A stretch of 64,000 bases of DNA from Tulasnella sp. 424 (lineage: Eukaryota; Basidiomycota; Agaricomycetes; Cantharellales; Tulasnellaceae): the NCBI GenBank assembly GCA_019633425.1, contig WSUB01000032.1, positions 186,001-250,000 on the forward strand, written 5' to 3'. This document shows, one piece after another, positions 46,431 through 58,430 of the stretch. The translations under genes and the position numbers were made by a program. The notes under the pieces were generated by a model, which worked only from the letters and a program-made list of their open reading frames with translations, was not told where the DNA came from and did not search any database. The stretch's first letter is position 1. Each line of letters starts with the position of its first letter.

Positions 46431-47866
46431 TTAAAGACCGTTTTCACGCAGAGAAGTAAGAGTGTCAATAGCGACTTCCTGGAGCGGGCGGAACTTGATT
46501 CCAAATGTCTTCTCGGCTTTAGCATTCAGGAATTTCCGTCTGGGGACGTCCTTGCCTGCTCCAGGGAATCCCTTAGGGACATCCGGGTGGTCGCCGTGCT
46601 CGTGGATGAGATCCACTACGAGAGATTCTTGGTCAACGGTCCAGAAATGAGTGGAAGCTAGACTTTGCACGTACAAATATCTTGATACGTGTATGAACCT
46701 GGTCGATACGACGAGGTTAGTCGAATCCTATTGGTCGGCTTCTGCATTCGGGGATCACTTACTTGAGTTTACGATGAACCGCTCTCCAGCGGCTTCGGGG
46801 CTCGTCAAAGCCAGGGTGTGCACGAGGGCAACATCCCTAACATCAACGCAGCTTCCGGGCGCGTTGAGCTGCTCGCGAGTCAGTGCTGGATCCTTGATGG
46901 TTGTGTGGGTGCGGAAGAAGCCCAGGGTCTCGTTAATCTCTCTCTCACTCTTGACTGGGCCGACAAGAGGGCCCCAGACCTAGCGGTGAATAGTGGCCGG
47001 TAAGCAAGGGCGGTGCGCGACGAGGGGAGCTTGCTTACGAAAGAAGGATTGACGGCCACCAGGTCAAAGTTGATTAAATCTTTATTCTTGTCCATATACT
47101 CCCAAGCAGCTCGCTCAGCCACGACTTTGCTAGCACCGTACTTGAAGCGTCCTGGTGCATTACGACCGAGCTTTTCCACGACTTTGGGTGCATCAACGTT
47201 CCAGTCCAACTTGAATTGTTAAGAAAATATATCAGTGCATTATTTCATCAATTTAATTATAAAGTAGCATACTTCGTCATAAACAGGAGGAGTTTTTTCA
47301 TGACTGATGCTCGCGACGGAAGAGGTGAGCACCACGCGCTTGACAACTAGGGCATAGGTCTTGATGCTTTCAAGTATCCCAGTCGTTCCTTTGACCGCTG
47401 GGACAATCAGGTCTAAAGGGACGGTTGTCATATTTAAGCCGTATCGTTAGTGGGAGGGATCAAACCTTGCGGGTCGTCAGCTCCGAAAGTCACTGGGGAC
47501 GCGGTATGTTGAATGGCATCTACACCGACTACAGCTTTATCGAATGCACCATCCTTTCAATCGAATTCTGAGCAGTGGCTGTCGCTGGACTGACAAACAC
47601 TCTGTACCTTGGAGATGTCTTCGACGATGACGTAGGAGAACTTATCATCGTAGCTCTTGAATAGCTCCTTGAGCTTTTCGCCCTTGGAATCAGACCGCAC
47701 TGCACAGAGCTTCTGTAACTGAACCGCGTGCTGTGTACAAGGCCTTTGACCCACCTGTTCCGACAACAGAATAGCCCTTGTCAAGTAGAGTCTTGCAAAC
47801 CCATGCGGCAATATAGCCCGAAGCTCCGGTGACGAGGACCTTGGCGGGAGGTGCGACAACTGGCAT
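46431..47866 (-). CDS. GRE2-type NAD(P)H-dependent reductase, copy 3
   Basis: ATG at 47866 (MPVVAPPAKVLVTGASG), stop at 46431. Eight exons with intact borders. The intron 1 donor is GTGGGT and the intron 4 donor is GTATGC, both acceptable. The exon 5 start is LDW rather than SDW. Catalytic YGASK is kept. The C-terminus reads DLIHEHGDHPDVPKG, as in copies 5 and 6. Confidence 0.88.
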
Positions 47867-48303
47867 TGCTTATTTCGAGAGTGAGAGGCGTTGGGTGGTG
47901 GTGCGTCATTTTGGGTAAAGCCGATTCATGTCCGCTTAGGTCCGTATGGTCGCTCGGGCGACATCGCAGCGGAGCATGGAAACTTCACGTTCGAAGTACT
48001 TCTTCTCCTTGCGCAACATGTTAACACAGATGGGATAGCTCCATCGCCCCGCTTCTTCCTTCTGCAATTACGAAGCCACATTAGTTTGAATCCGAGATAC
48101 CGAAACGAGGCGAACACTGACATTATCAACAAAACTCGCGAACGAATCTTCCCAGCTGACGCCGCGGGGAGTCTCCGCGAAGTGGCGGGCCAGTTGCTTC
48201 CTGTCGTCATCGGCCACGACGTATTTCTGTCCGGCGTTGCGCGCAGTCTTGGCAAGACGGCGAGCTTCAGCTTCAATGGACTTGTAGCGGTTTCGCTTCC
48301 GTT

Positions 48304-48967
48304 TCAGATTAGGCTAGATTTGAGGACGCTTGGCTTGTTGGGCGGTGACCCTTGATTTCCTGGCTGTGGAGGAAACCCAGGCAGAGAAGAGCCGTCAACA
48401 TCCACCGAAGACGAGCCGAACGAACGACGCAAGAAGGACATCCCGAGTCTTTTCCGACGGGGCTTTTCTTTTGTGACCTGGTCGGCCGTGACGGTGCAGC
48501 CCTCGAATGGGATGTCGCCGCTCCTCAACTTTCCCTTAGCTTCCTCGAGCTCTCCGCCTTTCCCGACGAGTCGCACGACGACGGCAGTCCAGTTGGAGGT
48601 CTCGACCTTCCTTATCAAGACAGTCGCAACGTCGTAGTCGGTTCCGATGACTGACTTGGCGCTTGGGTCGGAATAGACTGCGCACTGAAGCAAGAATCGC
48701 TGATGGTTTTGAAGAACGGGGAGCGAGTAGACCCGGGTGAATTTGCTGACGCAACTCGGAAACCCTATATTAACGTCGAAAGGAGAAGGGAGTAAACAGG
48801 AGAGAACAGACGTATCACAAACTTCCCGGGATTTGGATTGCCAGGCTCAAGGTAAAGTCCTTTGCACTGTCCCAACGTTGCCCGGATGCGTTGGCGGAGG
48901 CAACGAGCAGCTGATCGGAATAAACGGCCTCAGGAATGGGAGAACGAGGACGGCTAGAAGCAGCCAT
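48304..48967 (-). CDS. Uncharacterised protein, copy 1
   Basis: Exon 48823-48967 (MAASSRPRSPIPEAVYSDQL start) and exon 48304-48764, phase 1, 201 residues if read to the stop at 48304. It contains YDVATVLIRKVETSNWTAVVV, GGELEEAKGKLRSGDIPF and a basic KPRRKRLG stretch. Further left on the minus strand another well-formed frame (KSIEAEARRLAKTARNAGQ) begins after a CTAG acceptor. The original gene probably spliced from a GTAAGT after KRLG into it. Copy 2 keeps that donor; here it reads GGATGT. No domain recognised. Sits between reductases 3 and 4. Confidence 0.5.
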
Positions 48968-49634
48968 GTTGGGAAGATGGAGAATGAGACGCATGGAGGA
49001 GAAGAGGACTGTGGGAGAGTACGGACGGTGAGGAGAGAGGGAGAAGAGTCCCGAAGCACGCTTTTTGACCTGCGTTCGCTGACACGTATGCGTACAAGTC
49101 CATCTGTCGCTGGGGTGTGGTGATATCCGTTAGTCAGAATAGAAATCTCCCCAAGCGAATACTTTGCCTCCGTTGGCGGTACCAAGCAACAAAGTGGGTA
49201 CACGGAAATTTCCTCAATAAATTCAACGGCAAAGCGAGTCTCCGACTTCTCGTACCCTGGACCGTTAGAGGAATTTCTGGGGTGATCGTCAACGGGTTGA
49301 CAGGGGCGTTTGAGGAGAAGGACAAGATGACGTCACGCGTACTTTTCTTAAACTCGGGTCTAGTCCGCCAATCATCACAAAAGAATAGCTATCGATGCTT
49401 ACAACGAAAAGTAAGCTAATGATTATGAGGGGGAGGGAATTACCCACCAACGGCGGACTCAAAAAGAGTCATAGTGGACAAGGGTTTCGGCTAAGCCATT
49501 GCACACGTAACACATGACGATAAATATTTGGACCCAGAGTGTATATATATAAGGCGACGATAGCTATTTCAGTCCCGATCCATTTCGCACTTGTATTGCG
49601 GCATCAATATCAGGGTCGGCGGCAACGGGAGTAC
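48968..49634. other. Intergenic with decapitated plus-strand promoter
   Basis: Mirrors 52911-53515. A TATATATATAAG box at 49542-49553 matches the one at 53502-53511. The similarity breaks just after GGCGACGA (about 49560), where the 3' flank of reductase 4 begins. This marks the edge of a block duplication. Confidence 0.65.
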
Positions 49635-51076
49635 TTAAAGACCATTTTCACGCAAAGCGGTAAGTGTGTCAATAGAAATTTCCTGGAGCGAGCGGAACTT
49701 GATTCCGAATGTCTTCTCGGCTTTGGCGTTCAAGAATTCCCCTTTGACGACGTCCTTGCCCGCTCCAGGGAATCCTTTAGGGACATCGGGGTGGTCGCCG
49801 TGCTCGTGGATGATGTCCACTACGGGAGATTTTAGTCAGTGGTCGACAAATGAGTGGAATCCAGACTCTGCACATACAAATATCTTGATACGTGAACGAA
49901 CCTGGTCGATACGATGAGGTTAGTCGAATCTTATCCGTCGGCTTCTGCATTCGAGGATCACTTACTAGAGTTTACGATGAACCGCTCTCCGGCGGCTTCG
50001 GGGTTCGTTAAAGCCAGAGTGTGCACGAGGGCAACATCCCTAACATCAACGCAGCTTCCGGACGCGCTGAGCTGCTCGCGAGTCAGCGCTGGGTCCTTAA
50101 TGGTTGTGTGGGCGCGGAAGAAGCCCAGGGTCTCGGTGATCTCTTTCTCGCTCTTGACTGGGCCGACAAAAGGGCCCAAGACCTAGCGGTAAATAGTAGC
50201 CGGTAAGCAAGGGCAGTGCGCGACGAGGGGAGCTGGCTTACGTTAGAAGGATTGATGGCCACCAGGTCAAAGTTGATAGAATCTTTATTCTTGTCCATAA
50301 ACTCCCAAGCAGCTCGTTCAGCCAAGACTTTGCTAGCACCGTACTTGGCGGGGCCTGTTGCATTACGACCGAACTTTTCGACAGCTTTGGGTGCATCAAC
50401 GTTCCAGTCCGACTTGAATTGTTAAGACTATATATCAGCGTATTATTTCATCAATTGAAATATAAAGTAGCTCACTTCGTCAAAAACAGGTGGAGTTTTC
50501 TCATGTAGAATGCTCGCGATGGAAGAGGTAAGCACTACGCGCTTGACGGTTGGGGCATAAGCTTTGATGCTTTCAAGTAACTCAGTCGTTCCTTTGACAG
50601 CTGGGACAATAAGTTCTAACAGGACGGTTTTCAGGTTTAAGCCGAATCGTCATCGTCAGTGAAGGCAATCAAACCTTGCGGGTCGTCAGCTCCGAAAGTC
50701 ACTAGAGACGCCAAATGTTGAACGGCATCTACTCCAACGACGGCTTTATCGAATGCCCCGTCCTTTCAACCAAATTCTCAGTACTCAGTGCAGCAGGATT
50801 GACAGAGACTTTGTACCTTGGCGATGTCCTCGACGATGGTGTAGGAAAACTTATCATCGTAGTTTTTGAAGAGCTCCTTGAGTTTTTCGCCCTTAGAATC
50901 AGACCGTACTGTACGGAGCTTCTGTAAACGAACCACGTGCTCTACGCAATGCCCTTTGACCTACCTGTTCCGACAACAGAATAGCCTTTGTCAAGGAGAG
51001 TCTTGCAAACCCATACAGCAATATATCCCGTAGCTCCGGTTACGAGGACTTTGGCGGGAGGTGCGACAAGTGGCAT
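49635..51076 (-). CDS. GRE2-type NAD(P)H-dependent reductase, copy 4
   Basis: ATG at 51076 (MPLVAPPAKVLVTGATG), stop at 49635. All eight exons and splice signals are intact. The last residue of exon 5 is Asn (NPSN) where most copies have Phe. TELLESIK replaces TGILESIK. Promoter TTTTATACTTCAG near 51145. Closest to copy 2, with which it also shares upstream sequence to about 51330. Confidence 0.88.
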
Positions 51077-51702
51077 CGTTTATTTGAGAGTAAGAGGCGT
51101 TGCTGGATTGGTGAGTTGGGAGGCAAGAAATAGCCCGCGAGTTTTATACTTCAGCGGCTTGATTTGAGGATGCTTGCGTGCTCCACGTCGAAGGTTGCGA
51201 TACTACAGCTAAAGGCCCACTCCGTCATCTTCTGGAAAAGGAGTGGCCCGCTGTGACTGCTGACGTGCTCGCTGCAGTAATACAACGAACCTCCACCCTG
51301 CTTGAGTTGTGTTTAGTCTGTGACTAAGGCCTATCTGTCAGATCGACGGTGATCAGAGGAGAGCCCGAGAGCTTCCCCGACTCTCTGATTACAATAAGCG
51401 AAGCCAGAGAGGAGGGTTTTCTCAGCGCAAAATTTCAGGCACAAGAACGCCCAAAACCACCCTATCCCTGACGTCACTCCGCGTCCTTCCACGGCGGTCG
51501 GCGGGAAGGCCGTGCCAGAGTTCGTTTTCTACGCCCCTGACGCAACCTCATTTCGACATATCCCTCAGTAAAAACCGACACTAATTCGTGTAATACTTTA
51601 TCATCAAGTAATATAGAATCAAATATGTGCGTTTTATATGAATTCAAGATGGTACGGAGTGTTGGGATAAGCCCGCTGGCATCCCAGTCCCGCAAGTAGA
51701 AC
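51077..51702. other. Promoter of reductase 4 and deletion junction
   Basis: 51077-51330 is the reductase promoter. 51330-51390 matches the spacer at 46138-46200. 51400-51700 is unassigned and stands where a copy of reductase 3 would be expected. Confidence 0.5.
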
Positions 51703-51738
51703 CTCGAGGACATTGGCGGGAGGTGCGACCACTGGCAT
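51703..51738 (-). pseudogene. Remnant of a reductase first exon
   Basis: Twelve codons beginning MPVVAPPANVLE match the start of copy 3; the rest of the gene is absent. The flank upstream of it (51739-51860) matches the 5' flank of copy 3, so a whole reductase has been deleted. Confidence 0.78.
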
Positions 51739-51999
51739 TGCTTATTTGAGATTATTGAGAGGCGTTGGCCTAGGTGGTGCTGCGTCATCTTGGGAAAAGC
51801 CGATTCATGCCCGCTTAAGTCCGTACGGCCGTTGGGGCGACATCGCGGCGGAGAGTAGGCTGCAGCCTGCTCGCGCGTAATAAATTTAGAGTATCATCAC
51901 ATCGCGTCGGAGCATGGAAACTGCACATTCGAAGTACTCCTTCTCCTTGCGCAACATGTTAACCCGGGTGGGATGGCTCCATCGCCCCGCTCCTTCCTT

Positions 52000-52905
52000 C
52001 TGCAAGTCCGAAGCCACATTAGCTTGAATCCGAAATACCGAGGCGAACCCTCACGTTGTCAACAAACTCGCCAAAGAGCCTTCCCAGCTGACGCTGCGGG
52101 GAGTCTCCGCGAGGTGGCGGGCCAGTTGCTTCTTGTCGTCATTGGTCACGACGTATTTCTGTCCGGCGTTGCGCGCAGTCTTGGCAAGACGGAGAGCTTC
52201 AGCTTCAACGGACTCGTAGCAGTTTCTCTTCCGTTTCAGATTAGGTTGGGTTTGAGGGTGTTGGGCTTGTTGGGCGGTGACCCTGGATTTCCTGGCTGTG
52301 GAGGAAACCCAGGCAGAGAAGAGCCGTCAACATCCACGAGCCGAACGAACGACGCAAGGAGGACTTACCGAGTCTTTTCCGATGAGCCTTTTTCTTTGTG
52401 ACCTGGTCAGCCGTGACGGTGGAGCCGTCGAATGGGATGTCGCCGCTCCTCAACTTTCTCATAGCTTCCTCGAGCTCTCCGCCTTTCCCGACGGGTCGCC
52501 CGACGGCGGTGGTCCAGTTGGAGGTCTCGACCTTCGTTATCAAGGCAGTCGGAACGTCGTAGTCGGTTCTGATGACTGACATGGCGCTCGCGCCGGAATA
52601 GGCTGCGCACTGAAGCCAGAATCGCTGACGGTCTTGAAGAACGGGGAGCGAGTAGACCCGGATGAATTTGCTGACGCCACTCGGAAACCCCATATTAGCG
52701 TCAAAATGAGAAGAGAATAAATAGGAGAGAACAAACGTATCACAAACTTCCCGGGATTTGGATTGCTAGGCTGAAGGTGGAGTCCTTTGCGCTGTCCCGA
52801 CGTTGCCCGGATGCGTCGGCGGTGCCGACAAGCAGCTGATTGGGATAAACGGCCTCAGGAATGGGAGAAAGAGGACGATTGGAAGCAGGAATGATGGATT
52901 CCAAA
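52000..52905 (-). pseudogene. Uncharacterised protein, copy 2 (start codon lost)
   Basis: Matches copy 1 in both exons (PIPEAVYPNQLL; YDVPTALITKVETSNWTTAV; GGELEEAMRKLRSGDIPF). At the position of the copy 1 ATG it reads ATCATT, with no nearby in-frame ATG. The internal donor GTAAGT after KRLG is preserved. The downstream frame (ESVEAEALRLAKTARNAGQ) is similar but ends earlier. Probably a pseudogene that retains an ancestral splice site. Confidence 0.6.
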
Positions 52906-52910
52906 GGGAA

Positions 52911-53500
52911 GTAGGAAAATGAGAGGTATGGAGGAGAAGAGGAGTGGGGGAGAGTACGGACGGTGAAGAGAGAACGAGAAGAGTCCTGAAGCACGCTTTT
53001 TGACCTGCGTTCGCTGACACATGTGTACAAGTCCATCTGTCGCTGGGGTGTGGTGACATCAGTTGGTCAGAACAGAAATCTATACTTTTGCCTCCGTCGG
53101 CGGTACTAAGCAACAAAGTGGGTACACGGAAATAAATTCATCGGCAAAGCGAGTCTCCGAATTCTCGTACCCTGGACCGTTTAGAGGAATCTCTGCGCAG
53201 GGGTGATCACCAACGGGTTGACAGGGACGTTTGAGTAGAAGGACAAGATGACGTCACGCGTACTTCCCTTAAACTCGGGTCTGGTCCGCCGATGATCACG
53301 AAAAATAGGTACCGATGCTTGCAACGAAGAATAAAATAATCAGGGGAGGGAACTGCCCCCGGTTGCAATATTGCTGCGTGTAACCGGGCATCCGCTTTTG
53401 AATACAAACGGCGGACTCAGAAAGAGTCATGGCGGACAAGGGTTTTGGCCAAGCCATTGCACACATAACACATGACGATAAATATTTGGACCCAAAAGGT
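52911..53500. other. Spacer with promoter-like sequence
   Basis: Duplicate of 48968-49540. No gene. It leads rightward into a TATA box at 53502. Confidence 0.5.
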
Positions 53501-53501
53501 A

Positions 53502-53511
53502 TATATATAAG
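53502..53511 (+). promoter_or_regulatory. TATA box of plus-strand frame
   Basis: TATATATAAG about 60 bp upstream of an ATG at 53571. The same box at 49542 has lost its gene. Confidence 0.5.
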
Positions 53512-53570
53512 ACGACGAGTCTGCCTCTCGTTCCAACCAAACCCATCTCCCTCCCACTCCATCGCCGGCA

Positions 53571-53962
53571 ATGTCTCTGCTTTCGACTCCTCTACCGCAG
53601 GCAGCCTTCCAGTATCAGGTTCGATGCCATCAACACCGTCGTTCCGACCAGTGCCAGGGCCTTGGACTCGCCCTCGTCGAGACGTCGCGCCTGCGCAGCA
53701 ACGGCCGACCTCGAGCTCTCGGGTCAGTTTTGACCTTTCTGTGAGACTCGACTCTAACCACGCGTCCTTCGTTCCTAGTCGGGCTGGGGCTAGGCTCTCC
53801 TTGCTGATGACTACACAAGGATGTCCCCGCCGTCTGCTGAATGGTTTTGGGCCTGGTCAACAATTGAACAGTATTTCGGGCCTTGTTCTCCCGGGGGCCT
53901 ACTCACTACCAAGGGCGGTAATGGAGTGTCCTGTTGTGGCTACATCGTGTTTCCGCTGTTAA
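53571..53962 (+). CDS. Possible plus-strand gene, unidentified
   Basis: ATG at 53571 (MSLLSTPLPQAAFQYQ) follows a good TATA box. A frame can be made by splicing GTCAGT (53723) to CCTAG (about 53779) and reading to TAA at 53962. No domain is recognised, and the right flank turns into reductase promoter remnants by 54290. It is most likely the 5' part of a gene truncated by rearrangement. Low confidence in exon structure. Confidence 0.25.
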
Positions 53963-54289
53963 CGAGGCACAACGCAAACCCGCCTCCATTACAGTCGCCA
54001 TACCTTATGTATTGTGACTGTTTCTCATTGATCTAGCTTTTTGTTCGGGGAGATCAGGCGAGTCCGGCGTGCCTGATCGACTCGCGAAGGCTCTGGCGCT
54101 CTCCAGATGCGTTGCGGTCCCCGCCGGCCCATAGGTCCCTCGAGTTCCCCTCGGAGCCTAGTGAGGTCGGCCTGTTTTGTTTTCTTTTGTGGGGGGGAAG
54201 GGGAGGGACTCTCGATACGGGCCTCCACGTAGCGAGTCCTGAACAACGGATCTCTTTCCCGTCGAAGGGTGAAGAGGACGCGCATAGTG

Positions 54290-54600
54290 GGTTGGTAAGT
54301 CGGGAGGCCCTCAAGCACGCGTATTTTATACTTCAGTGGATTGACTTGAGGGTGCTTCTGTGCTTAACATCGAAAGTCGTGTTGTTCAATTCACCTTACG
54401 GGCTACTCATGTTATTGTCTGGAAAAGGTAGTGGCGGGATGTGACTGCTAACGTGCTCGCTGCAGGTCGGAGTGAACCGGCAAAAAGAAATTGATAATGA
54501 AGCCTCACTGAACCACTGTCCATTGACCTTCCAAGGCGAAGCAGTGCCTCATGAGAAGATAGAATTATTCTGATCGATTATCGTAACTTTAGAGAACTTT
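54290..54600 (-). pseudogene. Orphan reductase promoter (gene body deleted)
   Basis: Carries the reductase upstream block in order: GGTAAGTCGGGAGG, TATTTTATACTTCAG, the GGATTGACTTGAGGGTGCTT segment, CTGGAAAAGG and GCTGACGTGCTCGC-like segments. No reductase exon lies to its left. It marks a second deleted array member. Confidence 0.7.
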
Positions 54601-54903
54601 GGCTAAGTCCTATCCGTCAGATGGTGATCAGGAGGGAGCCCGCCGTGACTCGGCAGGTCCGAAACCCGCTGCCAAATGGTGCCTTCCTAAACCGCCGAAC
54701 ATACATGTCAAATGTCCTCTGCGCCTCGGTCGAGACGAATCGATTCGAAGCTCAATACTTCGCCGTTCTCCTTCCTCCCTTACCTCACTAGACACCTCAA
54801 ACTACTTAGGAAAGAGGACGAAAGTAAACGCTGACAATCCGTTATTACAAGTGTCAAATTTTATTGCAGTATCAATATCCAGCACAGACATCAACAGGAA
54901 AAC

Positions 54904-56338
54904 TTAAAGACCATTTTCGCGCAACGCAGTAAGGGTATCAATAGCGATTTCCTGGAGCGGGCGGAACTTGATCCCGAATGTCTTCTCGGCTTTGGCGTTC
55001 AAGAATGCAGGTCTAGGGACGTCCTTGCCTGCCCCGGGAAATCCTTTCGGAACATCGGGATGGTCGCCGTGCTCGTGGATGAGGTCCACTATGGGAGATG
55101 TAGTCAGCAGTCCATAAATGAGTGAAAGCTAGACTTGGTACGTACAGATATCTTGATACGTGTACGAACCTGTTCGATACGACGAGGTAAGTCGCATCCT
55201 ATTGGTCGGCTTTACATTCGAGGATCACTTACTAGAGTTTGCAATGAAACGCTCTCCAGCAGCTTCGGGGTTCGTCAAAGCTAGAGTGTGCACGAGGGCA
55301 ACATCCCTAACATCAACGCAGTTTGCGGACGAGTTGAGCTGCTCGCGAGTCAGCGCTGGATCCTTTATGGTTGTGTGATTGCGAAAGAGAATCAACGTCT
55401 CGTTGAGCTCCTTCTTGCTCCTTACTGGACCAACAGGAGGGCCCCAGACCTAGCGGTGAATGGCAACCGGTAAGCAAGGGCGGTGCGCGAAGAAAGGAGC
55501 TGGGCATACGAAAGAAGGATTGATGGCCACCAAGTCAAAGTTGATTAAAACTTTGTTCTTGTCCATAAACTCCCAAGCAGCTCGCTCAGCCAAGACTTTG
55601 CTGGCACCGTATTTGACAGGGCCTGGTGCATTACGACCGAGCTTTTCGACGGCTTTGGGTGCATCAACGTTCCAGTCCGACTTGAATTGTTAAGAATATA
55701 TTTCAGTGCCATTTTTTCATCAAGTGAAATACAAAGTAGCTCACTTCATCAAAAACAGGCGGAGTTTTCTCATGTCTGATGCTCGCGATGGAAGAGGTGA
55801 GCACCACGCGCTTGACGGTCGGGGCATAAGCTTTGATGCTTTCAAGTATCCCAGTCGTTCCTTTAACAGCTGGGACAATCAGGTCTAAAAGAACGGTTAT
55901 CAGATTTAAGCCGTATCGTCAGTGGAAGCAATCAAACCTTGCGGGTTGTCAGCTCCGAAAGTCACTGGGGACGCCATATGTTGAACGGCATCTACTCCAA
56001 CGACAGCTTTATCGAATGCCCCGTCCTTTCAACAGATTCTTAGTACTCGTTGCAACAGGATTGAAAAATACTCTGTACCTTGGAGATGTCCTCTACGATA
56101 ACGTAGGAGAACTTATCATCGTAGTTCTTGAACAGCTCCTTGAGCTTTTCGCCCTTGGAATCAGACCGTACTGCACAGAACTTCTGTAAGTGAACAACGT
56201 GCTGTACGCGATGTTCTTTGACCTACCTGTTCCGACGACAGAGTAGCCTTTGTCGAGTAGAGTCTTGCAAACCCACAGAGCAATATAGCCCGAAGCTCCG
56301 GTTACGAGGACTTTGGCGGGAGGTGTGACAATTGACAT
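54904..56338 (-). CDS. GRE2-type NAD(P)H-dependent reductase, copy 5
   Basis: ATG at 56338 (MSIVTPPAKVLVTGASG), stop at 54904. Eight intact exons with a GTATGC donor after exon 5. Exon 6 is the most changed among copies 1-5 (KKELNETLILFRN), which lies near the substrate-binding part in this family. This suggests altered specificity. Motifs TGASGYIA, TSS and YGASK are kept. Confidence 0.88.
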
Positions 56339-57003
56339 TGTTTCTTTGGGCGAGAATCGTTGGTGCGTTGATAAGTTGGGAGACAAGACATAGCCCTCAC
56401 CCTAGCGTATTTTATACTTCAGCGGCTTGATTTGAGGGTGCTTGTGTGTTACTACAGCTATTAACGGTCCACTTCGGTCATCGTCTGGAAAAGGAGTGGC
56501 CCGCTGTAACTGCTGACGCGCTCGCTGCAGTAAGACAACGAAACTCCACCTCCCTCAATCTGTCTTTAGTTTGTCCACGGGAGACAATCGCTGTGAACCG
56601 GCAAGAAGAAACCCGGACTAGCCTCACCTAACCACTGTCCATTGATTGGCCAAAGTGAAGCAGAGTACCATACGAAGACAGAATGATTTCTGATTGATTA
56701 TCCTAATTTTATAGAATCTGACAAAGGCTTATCCCGAGACTCGGCAGCGGAAACGCTGCGTTTACCGAAACCCGAGCTGACAAATCCTGCCTTCGAAGCA
56801 TTTTCCCCACGCGCGCCCCCAATTCCCATCCCTCTCATACTGGGTCACCTTGCCGTTTTTCTTCCCTCCTTACCACGGTAGCATCTGAATACACTACAAA
56901 GTGCTCGGGAAAGAGGAAGAAAATAAACGCTGACAATACTTTTCACAAATGTCGATTTATATTGCATCACTCAATATACTGCACGGACATCAACAGCGAT
57001 ACC
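56339..57003. other. Promoter of reductase 5 and flank of reductase 6
   Basis: TATTTTATACTTCAG at about 56408-56422 and the CTGGAAAAGGAGTGGCCC block at about 56485 are shared with other copies. No gene. Confidence 0.5.
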
Positions 57004-58430
57004 TTAAAGACCATTTTCACGAAGAGAAGTAAGGGTATCAACGGTAATTTCCTGAAGAGAGCGGAACTTTATCCCGAAAGTCTTCTCGGCTTTGGCGCTC
57101 AAGAATGCCGGTCTAGGGACGTCCTTGCCTGCCCCGGGAAATCCTTTCGGGACATCGGGGTGGTCGCCATGCTCGTGGATGAGGTCCACTATGGGACATT
57201 GAGTCAGCAGCTTATAAATGGATGGATGTTTGACTTTGCACGTACAGATATCTTGATACGTGTACGAACCTGGCCGATACAACCAAGTTGGTCAATGCTA
57301 CTTGCTTCGGCATTTGGTGAACACTTACCAGAGTTTACAATGAACCGCTCTCCAGCCGCTTCAGGGTTCGATAAAGCCAGAGTGTGCGCAAGGGCAACAT
57401 CCCTAACATCAACGCAGTTTCCGGGCGCGGTAAGCTGCTCACGAGTCGGCGCTGGGTCCCTAATGCTTGTGTTGACGCGGAAGAAATTAATCGTGCCATT
57501 AAGCTCTTTTTCGCTCTTCACTGGGCCAACAAGAGGGCCCCAAACCTAACAGCGAATAGCAATCGGTAAGCGATTACGTTCTGAAAAGGGTGGAGATGAC
57601 ATACGAAAGAAGGATTGATGGCCACCAGGTCAAAGTCGATCGAGTCTTTATTCTTGTCCATAAACTCCCAAGCAGCTCGCTCAGCCAAGACCTTGCTCGC
57701 ACCGTACTTGACGGGGCCTGGTGCGTGTCGACCGAACTTTTCGACGGCTTTGGGCGCATCAACATTCCAGTCCGACTTGCATTATAGAAATTATACGTCA
57801 GTTCCGTGGTACGTCGCTTGAAATAGAAGTAGCTTACTTCATCGAAAACAGGGGGAGTTTTTTGATGATAGATGCTCCCGACGGAGGACGTGAGCACCAC
57901 ACGCTTGACAGTCGGTGCATAGGCTTTGATACTTTCGAGGATTCCAGTCGTCCCTTTGACAGCGGGGCCAATCAGCTCTAAACGAACAGTTGTCAGGCTT
58001 AGGAGCATACGTCAGTGTGAACAATCGAACCTTGCGGGTCATCGGCTTCGAAAGTCAGTGGAGACGCTGTATGTTGGACGGCATCTACACCGACGACAGC
58101 TTTATCGAATGCACCATCCTTTCAACCGAAATGTGAGTACTGGCTGTCACAGGATTGACGAGCACCTGTACCTTGGAGATCTCCTCTACGATGACGTAGG
58201 AGAACTTATCATTGTAGCTCTTGAAGAGCTCCTTGAGTTTTTCGCCCTTGGAATCAGATCGTACTGTACAGAGGCTCTGTAAATGAACAACACGATTGGT
58301 GCGCCGTCATTGGCTTACCTGTTCCAACAACAGAGTAGCCCTTGTCTAGCAGAGTCTTGCAAGCCCATGCGGCGATGTAGCCCGAAGCTCCAGTAACAAG
58401 GACTTTAGCGGGAGGTGCGACAGTTGGCAT
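57004..58430 (-). CDS. GRE2-type NAD(P)H-dependent reductase, copy 6
   Basis: ATG at 58430 (MPTVAPPAKVLVTGASG), stop at 57004. Eight intact exons. The exon 6/7 junction codon gives Gly instead of Ser (NSGSYTYQDI). Exon 6 has its own variants (ELNGTINFFRVNTSIRD). It is more diverged than copies 1-5 but keeps TGASGYIA, TSS and YGASK. Confidence 0.88.

Noticed and set aside
53571..54036. A well-supported plus-strand gene
   Set aside because: Only the TATA box and ATG are convincing; two frames compete and neither shows a domain, so it is kept only as a low-confidence entry.
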